This document shows, piece after piece, positions 34,676 through 45,159 of a DNA stretch of 51,398 nucleotides. Position 1 is the first letter of the stretch, and every line of letters begins with the position of its first letter. Source of the DNA: Ophiothrix spiculata (lineage: Eukaryota > Echinodermata > Ophiuroidea > Amphilepidida > Ophiotrichidae); assembly GCA_000969725.1 (NCBI GenBank), contig JXSR01S027628.1, one strand, 5' to 3'. Under the pieces are notes generated by a model. The model had not been told where the DNA came from and made no database searches. It saw only the letters and a program-made list of their open reading frames with translations. Position numbers and translations under genes: made by a program.

Positions 34676-35504
34676 ATATGGTAACTTAGATGTTGTAAAC
34701 AGTAACAATATTGCTAAATTGTGAGTGATATTGACACTCAAAGCAATTGTATAATCAATAAATAAACAATTCAACAAATAATCAAGATCTAAATATGATT
34801 GCACTTCCACGTCTGTTTCCTTGACATTTTCTGGTTGTCACAAATAATAATAGTGTGATAATGGAATAAAACTAATGGGCAAATAGCAACCATATAAGGA
34901 AAAGAAGAGTAATTGAAATGCCCTTGCATTAAAAAAGTTCTTATAAATGAAAGTTGCAGCTGAGATTATGAAAATGTGGTAAATATGTATTTTCTATGAA
35001 TATCAAGGATAGCCAAGGAAAGCATCTTTAAATGTCCTTTAAATATTTCAAAATATCCGAAAGTCCAACTTCAAAATAATTTGTCAGGTAGTACTCTGGG
35101 CTGTACACAACACATTGCAATTCACACAGTTGGATGTAATTGATAATTGAAACCACATATGGCACACCAAGTTCTTGTCACTGACAAATATATTGACTGG
35201 TAATAACAATCGTCATGCGTGATCTATGTCAGGTGATTTGAATTATGAATAACACGTATGAACAGACTGCGCATAAGCTTTATTGTCTGAACATTCTGGA
35301 CACGGTAACCAGAGAGCTTATTTTCCAAAGTAGGGATTAAGTTCACTGTAGTTGACTGCAAACCTGCAATGGTGGTTGTCAACCAAGAACAACATGCCAA
35401 CTGCTGGTTCTGGCTAGTTGCTATTATAAAAGTGGCAATTAACAACTTCTTCCCGGCAATCACCCGCCAGTGGAATTTAGAATTGATCCTTAATGACCTT
35501 GATT

Positions 35505-35868
35505 ATAAATTAATAAATGCGCATTTCATGTTGTGAGTGAAATGAGACAAAATCAATTTTGATGTGCCCAATTCACGAGGTCCGTACGAGCATAATGGAA
35601 TGCAAATTTATTAATCTATTTCATACATGACAGAAAAATAATATTGTATCTTTTGTGAAAAGAAATGAGGTCTTCATATGACCATCAAAATCCAAAACTT
35701 CTCTGAACTATATAAAAATATCATCACCCAACAAAAACAATACTAACCGCCCACCACACAAACCAGAACGCAACAAGTGTAGTGCATTGTGAAGTTTCAG
35801 TGCACTCCACGTATTTTATATTCTTGCGTTCTGATTGGCTAGGTGACACGCGGAGTGTATGAATGTCA
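35505..35868. mobile_element. Insertion with internal fold-back structure in block C copy 3
   Basis: Block C copy 2 reads 'gaccttgatgtcatttaaaag' without interruption near 29543. Here 364 bases are inserted. Two inverted repeats lie inside: 'attaataaatgcgcattt' near 35509 against 'aatgcaaatttattaat' near 35600, and 'cagaacgcaa' near 35764 against 'ttgcgttctg' near 35824. Ends and target duplication are not clear. Confidence 0.6.
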
Positions 35869-35985
35869 TTTAAAAGCTATCAATTTGATTAGGGGCCACT
35901 TCAATTGTTCTAATCAATAGCAACTTCCCAGGACTGACCAGAACTTGCAGACAACCACCGGTTGAGTTTTGTAGTGCTCCCTTAA

Positions 35986-36611
35986 GGCTCTGTCATAAAA
36001 TCACTGTATAGAGCAAAACGTATGCCTAACATACTTTATCCCACTATTGTTCTGTTTTATGCATTGTTATTCGTCATGTGTTTGTTACAAGCACGTTCAA
36101 TACGTTATCCATACAGCCCGACCATTTATTCAGTGGCGGCCATATTGGAAATTGGTCTTAAATGCATTTTTTGACACAAAAACAATTTTTTGTTTCAATT
36201 TCCATAGTATATATGTGTAAGTTATATGTCTATGTTCATTGGCTTCGATTCTATTTTACCCTATTTAAAGAAAACAATGCATTTCATAGGCGCCATATTG
36301 GATTTTCAACCGATTTGACATCATTAACTACAATATTTCGACTTTCCAGACAAAAGGCACATTTTAATTTCAATTTTCACAATTTGTAAGTGGTACCTGT
36401 GCTATAATCATTCATAAACAAGGTTATTTTTGGGTGGCTTCAGCCTACTAATACAAATTTTTTCAAATGATCAAGAAGTCTATGTAGGCCAACACCTGTG
36501 CGTTATGTATACGTTTAGTTTGTTAATAATAGGGTGGTGGACTGTTTAGCACACATACTTGTGTGCGTTATTCGTATGTTTTGCTCTATACGGTGATGTT
36601 TGACAGAGTGT
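35986..36611. mobile_element. MITE with TTA target, PIF/Harbinger-type (626 bp)
   Basis: Terminal inverted repeats of about 45 bp (CTCTGTCA..AAATCAC.GTATAGAGCAAAAC) flank the insert. TTA at 35983-35985 and 36612-36614 is the duplicated target, and the empty site 'ctcctttagatgtttg' is at about 29651-29666 in copy 2. A 3-bp TWA target is typical of PIF/Harbinger. The interior is non-coding, with two 'gccatattgga' motifs. Confidence 0.8.
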
Positions 36612-36843
36612 TTAGATTTTTGTAAATATAAGTAAAATAAAAAAACATAATTGGGTCAGATCTACAGTTCCATACTGCTCATAATCTCAACAAAAATGTA
36701 TTCTATCAAACTATCATTATGCTTACCTGTCAGCAGAACCACCAACGTGAGAGGGTAGGTATATGGAAAAGAGACAAAGAAGGTACAACAAATTAATTTC
36801 AGCTCAAAGAAATTTAAACTCAGTATAAAGGACATCTTTTTTC

Positions 36844-38101
36844 CCAGGGAGGCTACTTAGTACAAAGGGGGTTATGGGGACGTGCCGCAAATTTGGGTAG
36901 CGCTGGGCATAGGAATAAATTTTGCTGTCTGGGAGCATGCAGTAATTCTGAAATATTTTCTGCAAGAAATAAACTGTTTGAGCGGCTTGCCGCGATTGCG
37001 AGCGGCTTGCCGAGAAGCCCTAGCAAGTGGGGACCAGAGGCCCGGCTTAGGACCCCTAGTGGGGTCCAGGGGTGGAGCCCCTGGAAGCGCTTGGGTTTTG
37101 GGTTTTAGCTATATATATTTAAGGGCAAAAACCAGCATCCTGAGTTGGCAGTGAGTATACAATACATGCACAACTGGCACAAAAACCTTACACCTTTTCA
37201 AACTTATCATACAGATAGATTTGATTCTAATTCTTACCAACTCATTGAGTTCAACTTTAGCAGCTTTAAACAGAGACTACATGACTGTAGGTTCAGATTT
37301 GATCACACAATCAGCACGTTGGTTTTGCAAGGCTAGTAACAGCTCAACAAAAAATGCACAATTTTTTGTTTAATAAGATTTCAGCAGATAAAATACAAAT
37401 TGTCGTTCATTAATTTAACTATTAAAGGGTTAAATGGAAAAATATTAACTTGACTTTACTTTTTATGCTAAAATTCATAACACCCACCGTTTTATTATTT
37501 ATGACATGAACATCAACTGTTCCGCTAGAAATTGCTCCACACGAGAGCAAGGGAGGCCAGACACAACATAATAAACTACTGGTATTGATATTGTTACATA
37601 TTGTTACACTATTAAGTAACCATGGTAACATTTAAACACATATTATTTTTGATGTGATTTTGTAAAATCAGAAAATATTATTTTTTTCCCTAAGATTTTA
37701 AAAAAAAAATTCTTAATTTTTTTTATTTTTTTTTGACAGCTTCTTTTTTTTTTTTTTTTGCCGGCCGTGATTTTTTCTGGGAGCGGTGCTCCCTTGGATT
37801 TCAAAGCCCTGAAAATCAGGCTTTCTGGTATTCCAACCGGTCCTTTTTCTTCTCAAAATGTGGTATTTTGATGAGTTTTCTTTTCACAATTTTCAGAAAT
37901 TTTTGCCAAATGTGCAAATTTGGATATTTTTTTATCAAAATGTTGGAAAATTTTGCCAAAATAGAGCAAATTTGGTTAAAAAATTAGAAGATTTGGTATA
38001 TGGATGGGTCAATTTTTCTTAAAAATTGGTATTTGGATGGGTGGCTTTCTAAATTTCCCAGAGGCACGTCCCTACCCAAATCAAACTTGAGTACCCCCCG
38101 G
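36844..38101. mobile_element. Inverted-repeat transposon with 8-bp target duplication (1258 bp)
   Basis: Exact direct repeats CTTTTTTC at 36836-36843 and 38102-38109 flank the element. The ends CCAGGGAGGCTACTTAG and, in reverse complement, CCGGGGGGTACTCAAG continue into a shared GGGACGTGCC about 35 bases in. The left part carries a GC-rich stretch (about 36975-37100, with repeated 'gagcggcttgccg' and 'ggggtccaggggtggagccc'), which causes short overlapping open frames that are not genes. Eight-base duplications are typical of hAT-like elements, but the ends are not classical hAT ends and no transposase was seen. Confidence 0.7.
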
Positions 38102-38672
38102 CTTTTTTCATTAAGTTCAATGGGCCTTATCACACAATTCATTTTCTGTTGCAATACAGAACCCAAATGAAGATGGCGCAAATGTTGCAATACTGTATAA
38201 AGTATTCTTAGTCAATAAACGCAGTTATCCATTGTGAGACGACAGATGACAGTGCGTTCAAACTTTAATTATAAATGGCAGAGATATACAGGACATCAAG
38301 GGATTACGCTAAAGCAGAGTAATCATGCTCTGATTGCTGGCTATATTAGGCATCTGATTAATATTAAAGAACAAGATAGATGGGATCTCCAGATGTGGCA
38401 AATAACCATGTTAAGACTATAATGCACTTACAGACATAAAACTTACTAATTGTGGTCTATATTTTATGTTACTTTCTTAATTTTGTGACAATCAGCAGAT
38501 TAGATGGTTAATGGATCACCATAGAAATTAAAAGGGAGAATCAATACTCATCCTTAGTCAATGAGTGTGATTTTACACTTGCAATGGATTTCTTTCTTTA
38601 TATTACCAGCTATTTTGTTTACAAAAAGGTTTCTTCCCTAAGTTTTAAATTCTATGTGAAGTAAAATCCAGG

Positions 38673-39150
38673 CTAGTTCCTATAATACAACAACAATATG
38701 CAACATGTCCAAGACCCATCTAAGCTAGTCCCTTTAAGAAACAAACAGTATGCAACATGTCCAAGACCTATATCAGTGGAGCAATGAACTCCATAATGGC
38801 TGGTGATCTAGGCTAGTCCCTTTAACAACCCAACAGTATGCAACATGTCCAAGACCCATCAGTAGAGCAATGAACTCCATAATGGCTGGTGATCTAGGCT
38901 AGTCCCTTCAACAACCCAACAGTATGCAACATGTCCAAGACCCATCAATAGAGCAATGAACTCCATAATGGCTGGTGATCTAGGCTAGTCCCTTTAACAA
39001 GCCAACAGTATGCAACATGTCTAAGACCCATCAGTAGAGCAATGAACTCCATAATGGCTGGTGGTCTAGGCTAGTCCCTTTAACAACCCAACAGTATGCA
39101 ACATGTCCAAGACCCATCAGTAGAGCAATGAACTCCATAATGGCTGCTGA
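38673..39150. repeat. 86-bp minisatellite, about four full and two partial units
   Basis: 'ggctagtccctt' recurs at 38811, 38897, 38983 and 39069, exactly 86 bp apart. Two degraded partial units precede (38673, 38725). Each unit also contains 'gtatgcaacatgtc.aagac' and 'gcaatgaactccataatgg'. Confidence 0.92.
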
Positions 39151-39769
39151 TTCTTAGCAACATAAACACACATCAGAATCTTATGGTCAATGCACTGAGT
39201 AGGTGAAGCTTATGTATAAATATCTTTCCATAAGAATAAATTTTGAATAATTTAACTACATGACGTACATCAAACACTTAATTTTATCTTATTCAGACAA
39301 GGAATTTTGAGCAGCATCATAAAAAATGAGAAAAAAGTGCAACAATAATTTTCTTTTTAAAACAATATGCTATGCTTCCATTGGCTAATTAACTAATTAA
39401 TTTATCTGAAACCCTTGAATTCTTAAACTTTCACTGAAAAAAATTACAATTTATTCATTAAAAGGTTGACAAATCTGAGGGGGAATTAAATGTGAATCAA
39501 GCATTGGAATTCTTTTTTTCTTTCATTCTTTGTGTGTTGCTAGTGACATTTAATGGCACATCTCCCCTCATACTTTCCCCTAGTAAGAAAGCAGCTAAGT
39601 AGCACTTACCAGTGGTGGCGCAACGGTTGGTGGGGGCAAGAGGGCGATTGTCACCCCAAAGAATTGTTGGAAAAATTTGAATAATAAAGAAAAATTGAGG
39701 AAAACAGCAAAACAAAAAGAGAGAAGAAAAAATGTTAGAAATGCAGTAAAACATTATTGAAAGCAGTAC
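39151..39769. other. No gene seen
   Basis: AT-rich DNA with short frames only. One minus-strand frame (39497-39754) is a chance frame over an A-rich stretch. A small GC patch 'gtggtggcgcaacggttgg' near 39613 looks like a repeat fragment. Confidence 0.5.
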
Positions 39770-41480
39770 CTTTTATCAAATTGTTTTTGAAAAAATTGAA
39801 ATTAAGTTTGTTGTAGTTGTCTGTGCACTTGTGAGACTTTTTTGCTTGTCAGATTTTAAAAGCTTTGTTAAACAAGTTTTGTTGTACCTTTTTGGTGTCG
39901 TATGTCAGTTGCCCCTCTTAACAATCAACTCTGGAGTCGTGCCTGGCACTTACAAATTCCCATCTCAAGTTTGAATTTCACTCGCCAACACAGTCAAAAT
40001 GAAACTACAAACTAAAACTCAAATTGCTAATAGTTTGTGACATATGACATTCCCTTACACATTGGACATGACAATATCATGACCAAATATGAGTTGTATT
40101 TCATCATCTGTCTTGACTGTCAGTCTGGAACCCAAAAGTACATATCAGACCATACGACACTAATAACTAAATAAATGTGACAAAAATTTCTATATATCAA
40201 ATGCAACCAACCTCTAATGGAATACTATACAAATAATGACTGCTCATGACGGCAATAGTAAAGACTATTAGAAATGACCTTGAGACTATATACTATTTCC
40301 TGAGCCTTAAGGTCAAGAGATGTAGTATAATAGTCTAAAGATTATTGAGGGGAAATAGTTTTTAATATGGCAAGAATGAAAGAGCAGTCAATATTTGTTT
40401 TATATACTGCTTTTGTTTTGAGAGTTCAATAGCAAAAAGACTATTGACCGGCTCAAATCATGCCAATTGGTATATAATAAATGTTGGTCAAGCAATACTA
40501 TCTTTTTTTGTACTAATACTTTCTACAAATAAATTGAAGACGATTGAAGTTAAATTTTTAAAAAGAAAAATATACAAAGTAAACAATGGTATTAATGTAC
40601 GAACATGTTTTCTGCTATTTATCTTTTTAAATTCGCTATAAAAGCTTGAAAGTTTTAATAAAATTTTATTTTGCTTTTCAAATTTGGATGTTGCATTTTG
40701 TCACTTTTGAGGATTTTTGAAGTTTGTTCGGAATAAAAGACGCAAAAATATATTAACTTTCTATAAAATTTCCAAATTGTTGACCTCGTTCACAATATCA
40801 GCAAAAACTGTCAAAAAGAAGAAAATGTAACATCTTACTAGATATTTCAGGTAGAAAAATCTTTTGAACTAATTTTCGAGATTGCTATTTTTCAGCCTTA
40901 TTTTGAAGAAAATGACAAGATGTTTTCAGTCAAAAAAATTAAGAAGAAATCAGGGGTTCCAAAATCAACATCAGAATAGTATCCTATGTGAAATTATATT
41001 CTAAAAATGTATACTTAAATCAGGACTTAAATATTGTTGAATTCTTAAAAGTTAAAATCCAAAAATCAAATTTCCCTTGGTATATTAATAATTGTCCACA
41101 GGATACAATGTTCTTGTCCATACAAGATGTTAATATTGAAAATCATGTGCAAATTTAATAAGCAAAATATCCTGTACCATCGTGATTTTGACAAGATAAG
41201 ACTTCACGACACACATCTATATGCCTTGTAATATTGACAAGTAAATCTTACCTCTTCCATCATGCAAGCTCTTGACCAGATTTTGAGTTGTAATTACAAA
41301 ACTGTCCACACAGGAAAGTGATATAAAGTCACTTGCGACTTGTAGCTTCATCAAGCATGTCTAATTTACCAACATTTTCAGGCTGGTGCCCCTCTCAAGC
41401 TTGTGCTAATTTGACCAATTTGACTAAGTTGAAGAAGTGGTTGCATCAAAATCACTAGACTAGACATTAAAGGGGCATTG
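39770..41480. repeat. Left copy of a direct duplication around the gag-like frame
   Basis: 39890-40030 matches 43352-43480, and 41320-41443 matches 43489-43593 (for example 'gttgcgact', 'gcttcatcaagcatgtcta', 'gactaagttgaagaagtgg'). In the right copy these two parts are contiguous, so about 1.29 kb (40030-41319) is extra here. 41455-41475 ('actagacattaaaggg') matches 43967-43980. The part from 39780 also resembles block A near 3425-3560, showing that an older dispersed repeat is involved. Confidence 0.75.
40248..40454. mobile_element. Possible MITE, GGCAATAGT-type ends
   Basis: The left end 'ggcaatagt..agactatt' and the right end 'aaaaagactattgacc' are imperfect inverted repeats. A second internal inverted pair (TGACCTTGAG / CTTAAGGTCA) suggests a fold-back. 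Target duplication is uncertain. Confidence 0.4.
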
Positions 41481-41649
41481 GACAAAATTTTGAAATCTTG
41501 TTAGTGGATGATTTGCACTTCCTTTGTTAGAAAATAACAGTCAACTACCAGATATCGGGAAAATTTTGATCAAAACCTTCAAAAAAGTCAAAAATTTGAA
41601 TTTTATTTTATTTGTTGATTTTGGGTATGAGGCTATACTCTAAACGTAA

Positions 41650-41655
41650 TTTATT
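41650..41655 (-). terminator. AATAAA polyadenylation signal after the gag-like frame
   Basis: On the minus strand AATAAA starts nine bases after the stop codon of the gag-like frame (stop at 41666-41664). In AT-rich DNA the hexamer is frequent, so position is the only support. Confidence 0.35.
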
Positions 41656-41663
41656 GATGCTAT

Positions 41664-42914
41664 TCAATGAGAAAGAGCCAAAGATTGTTGATATTGACCT
41701 CGCTGGGGTTTCACGTTCATGGTAAAACCTCTTTGAGATGGTGAATGAGATGGGGATGATGCAACATAAAATGTCCATAGCTCATTGTCGATTGTTGACC
41801 ATGATCTCTGAGGGGACATTTGCTGTCTCAACCTAAACTGTAAATCATATTCTCTCCATCCCCACCCAGTAAATCTTGCCGCCGCGGTGCGCACAATTGA
41901 CATATATTTGAGTATTTCTTGGGTTCTTTGCGGATGAGCGGATAGATAAATTGATGTATATACGAGAAATGCTGAGGTCCAGCTATGAATTGACGTTAGT
42001 CTTTTCTTTGGTTTGTTTTCTTTCCATTCCATATTTCCTTGCGCATTAAATGCCAGTAAAAAAGATTGATCCTCATTGGGGTCACGATCCAAAAGAAGTA
42101 TTAAATCAATGTATTCACTTTTTGCAATTTTCTCTCTAATTTTTTGATCAATGTTTATTCCGAGTGGAGATGAAACTGATTGAAGAGGAATTGGACCCGA
42201 TTGGTTAATCATGGTTCGTAACGAAGGGTAATTACTACTTGCACTTGTAGACGGCAACGATATGCTCTGTACGCTACTATCATGATTAAAATTTCCCGCG
42301 ATCTGACTCGGTACTAGAGCACCTGACGCGACATTGAGGGTTGCTGAGTTTGCCACCATGGGGGTGGTAACCATATTTAGAGAGTTGGCAGTTTGTTTTT
42401 CAGACCCTAAAGTACCGTTTAATATTCCCGAAGCTTGAGCCGAACCAATGCTATTACTGGCCTCGTTTGAGGCTGTAAACGTGGTTACAGGCCGTGCTAC
42501 GTTAACATTTCCCGCCACATTGGCATGATTTTGAAGCGGTACCCCGTTACCCGTTATCAGTGAGGTTGAAAGCAAATCCAAATTGATGTTATTTCCTATG
42601 GCTCCCGGGTTACTAAAATTTTGTTCATACTCACCAGATCCTCGATCTGACTGACCTGTTGGCGGATTATTTGCGGATGGCGGATGTGTAGGTACATTAT
42701 TTATTGGAGTTGAATCCTGGTTAGGCGCAGTATTTTGAATTGTACCTGACGTTGAAGCCGAAGCTGCTGATGCTGGGTTTTGAACGGAGTTTTGTCTTCC
42801 TCGTCGATTACGAATCGGATTGTTTGCAACATGATGTGTTGCATTTGTTGCATCAGCCAAACGTGATGATGAACGAGTATTGGGCCTACGCTGTATATTG
42901 TTGGTACGTTTTGG
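41664..42914 (-). CDS. Gag-like protein of DIRS-type retrotransposon (solo, intronless)
   Basis: This is the only long frame in the window, about 416 codons without a stop. Numbering from the TTG at 42860, residues 1-230 are rich in N, S, T, A and P and low in complexity. Residues 233-367 form a compact region with LGINIDQKIREKI, SEYIDL (248-253), SWTSAFLVYTSIYLSAHP (293-310), GWGWREYDLQFR (332-343) and LWTFYV (361-366). From memory this is the layout of the conserved region in gag-like proteins of DIRS1-like elements of cnidarians and other invertebrates, where it lies before reverse transcriptase and tyrosine recombinase frames. No such frames were recognised downstream, and no zinc knuckle. 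No ATG opens the frame at its 5' end: an in-frame ATG lies at 42923-42921, but its third codon is TGA (42917-42915). The first ATG after that stop is at about residue 163. Alternatives are a truncated element or a domesticated gag gene. Confidence 0.7.
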   Translation of the reverse strand, partial: PKRTNNIQRRPNTRSSSRLADATNATHHVANNPIRNRRGRQNSVQNPASAASASTSGTIQNTAPNQDSTPINNVPTHPPSANNPPTGQSDRGSGEYEQNFSNPGAIGNNINLDLLSTSLITGNGVPLQNHANVAGNVNVARPVTTFTASNEASNSIGSAQASGILNGTLGSEKQTANSLNMVTTPMVANSATLNVASGALVPSQIAGNFNHDSSVQSISLPSTSASSNYPSLRTMINQSGPIPLQSVSSPLGINIDQKIREKIAKSEYIDLILLLDRDPNEDQSFLLAFNAQGNMEWKENKPKKRLTSIHSWTSAFLVYTSIYLSAHPQRTQEILKYMSIVRTAAARFTGWGWREYDLQFRLRQQMSPQRSWSTIDNELWTFYVASSPSHSPSQRGFTMNVKPQRGQYQQSLALSH

Positions 42915-43040
42915 TCATCCCATGATCAAAGATTCCTTTTTCCCTTTCAATTCAAGTGAATAAAATACGATCCTTAACAGACGGCAGTCTGAACGCTTAT
43001 GACAATCGCGTTGCCAACGCCTAGTGAAACCACTGATCAC

Positions 43041-43048
43041 TGACGTCA
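43041..43048. promoter_or_regulatory. CRE-type palindrome TGACGTCA upstream of the gag-like frame
   Basis: A perfect 8-bp CREB/ATF site lies about 120 bp upstream of the in-frame ATG at 42923, in a locally less AT-rich patch (about 42950-43160). It could belong to the promoter of the element. No TATA box or initiator was identified with confidence. Confidence 0.35.
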
Positions 43049-43254
43049 TACAATGTCCGCATTGAAATTTAATGATAGGCCATAAACCAGAATAAAAGCG
43101 ACTCTTGAGAACCTACTTCAAAACGCGAGCTGAGTGAAGCTGAGGAAATTACACCCCCGAATGGGGGTAGTCACGCAATTAAAATGAATACTCGCAATTA
43201 CAAATGTAATTTAAATTGACGCTTCTCTCCATTTAAATTCTTATTTTAATCACA

Positions 43255-43600
43255 GTAATGCATTTGTGTCCCTTCCCAAATTTTTATAATCCTTGGCTAT
43301 AGATTCTTTAAACTATCACGCTTAAACAATAATAAGACATGTTTCTCCTTTTTGGTGTCATATATCAGTTGCTCCTCTTAGAAATCAACTCTGGTGTTGT
43401 GCCTGGCACTTATAAGTTCCCACTCTCAACTTTGAATTTCACTCGCCAACATAGTCAAAATGAAACTTTAAACTACAACTCAAATTGATATAAAGTCAGT
43501 TGCGACTTGCAGCTTCATCAAGCATGTCTAGTGCTAGTGCTCCTTCTCAAGCATGTGCTAATTTGACCAGTTTGACTAAGTTGAAGAAGTGGTTAAGTAC
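43255..43600. repeat. Right copy of the direct duplication around the gag-like frame
   Basis: 43352-43593 matches the two left parts (39890-40030 and 41320-41443) in continuous form. Its first 90 bases (43258-43345, 'gcatttgtgt.ccttccc', 'ccttggctatag.ttctttaaa') are repeated again at 44122-44205. Confidence 0.75.
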
Positions 43601-44121
43601 ATACCAACTACTTGTCTATCAATTTTGGATAGTTCAAGTAACAATTTACTCAAGTGTAGTAATTTAGTAAACATTTGTGGCACATGTTCTGTCAAAAGCA
43701 GTATAAAGAAACCCTGTGAGTTTATAAAGTTGAGGAGCTGTATCATATTTGGGGAATTCTTACCATATTTTCATCTTGAAAACTAAGATCAAGTATAAGT
43801 AATAACCACAATCAAAAATATATCTGCCATGTCAAACATGTCAGTTTTTTTAAAAGTATGATTAGCAATTAAGGATATCATACCTGTCATTACTGTCGCA
43901 TCACAAAAATCAGAACAGACATTAGTAACTCTCAGAGGACAACAACATGTATACCACATCAGACTAGACATTAAAGGGATTGCCCATAGTTTTCCAGAAT
44001 AGTCCACAGAATCATTTATTTGTACCTATTGAATAGTGCAAGAACATCTAAAAGTCAGAAATCAACTTGAATTCTTTTTTTAAAAAAATTAGTTTTTTTA
44101 ACCCCGTTTACCCACAGTACC

Positions 44122-44205
44122 GCATTTGTGTTCCTTCCCCATTTTTTATACTCCTTGGCTATAGCTTCTTTAAAATATCACTCTTACACAATAATAAAAC
44201 ATGTT
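44122..44205. repeat. Third copy of a short dispersed repeat
   Basis: Matches 43258-43345 with scattered substitutions, in the same orientation, ending with 'aacatgtttctc'. Confidence 0.7.
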
Positions 44206-44869
44206 TCTCTTTTATTTTGATATTTTCAACCCAAATAGAGCTCATATTCAATTATACTAGATTGAATTAGAATCGGTATAAAGCTGAATCAAAGCAACAG
44301 TGTCATTCAGCCACCAACTAAAATTTGTGGTTACCGGGATAATTTTATCTCTTATTTCAACATTTCTTTGTTTTTGAGAAAACCATTACAGTGGTAATTT
44401 GTATGGGCATGCTATTTCTGTAACCCAACAAAAAATATTGTGTGTAAGAAAAAAAATTCAGAATTGGGATGACAGGCAATCCCTTTAATTTCAAAAGTGC
44501 AATGACATTACCAAGAAATTGTCATATTTATATTAGGTTAGAACATACTTTAATTGAAATTTATGGAATGCAAAGGGATCAAACTGGTTAGGACTCTTTT
44601 TTCACTACATAATAGGAAATATTCTATTGGGAAAAACCACTGACTTGCCATGCAATATCACACAAAATTTTCCTGTTCTGCTCTGCATACACAAGTAACA
44701 ATATTTATATACCTCATATATAGATAACTGTCCTTTGATTGGTTAAAAGTCAATAGTAAAAACTTTATCCCCAGAGATTTAAAACCATCATTTTTATAGA
44801 TGGAATTGACGAAAACGTTTTCAAATGAGATCTATGATAAACTACTCCACAAGTACTGAGCAAATAAAG
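44206..44869. other. No gene seen
   Basis: AT-rich DNA between repeats. Frames are short and unremarkable, and no inverted repeat or RNA gene was found. Confidence 0.5.
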
Positions 44870-45159
44870 AAGTATTCTGTCATATAGGTCAAAAAACGTA
44901 TTTACAAACTTTATACAATAGTGAACATTTTCTAATTTCTATAGATATACTGATATTGACCTACATATTCCTTGCACATCAAAACTCCCTAGGTAAAATT
45001 GACTGACTCTATAAAAATAGTGTCCCTAAACACACAGGAACCAAAGATATTTCAGAATTAGATCATACCCAACAAATCTAAGAGACAGTGAGAATGTTAA
45101 TGGGACAGGCAGAAATAATTTCTTTCATAAAAGTCTTAAGAAATTATTAAGACTCAAAA

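Larger units (their letters stand above)
32067..36760. repeat. Duplicated block C, copy 3 (with insertions)
   Basis: Matches 26350-29830 in order. Extra material here: a CAATT-rich 40-bp insert near 32694, the element at 32927-33617, the segment at 35505-35868 and the MITE at 35986-36611. Missing here: most of 27913-28560, including the left half of a MITE whose right half remains up to 34675. No conserved gene was seen. Confidence 0.8.

Noticed and set aside
36137-36305. Serum response CArG boxes at 'ccatattgg'
   Set aside because: The core has five A/T bases instead of the six required by CC(A/T)6GG.
36882-37154. Two overlapping plus-strand frames of 71 and 90 codons
   Set aside because: Both result from the GC-rich repeat inside the transposon at 36844-38101; there is no protein-like pattern.
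38673-39150. CRISPR-like array
   Set aside because: The 86-bp units are repeated in full without unique spacers, and the DNA is eukaryotic; it is a minisatellite.
41664-42860. TTG at 42860 as the real start of the gag-like protein
   Set aside because: Non-ATG starts of this kind are not expected in a eukaryote, and the frame stays open upstream to 42914; the true start is unresolved.
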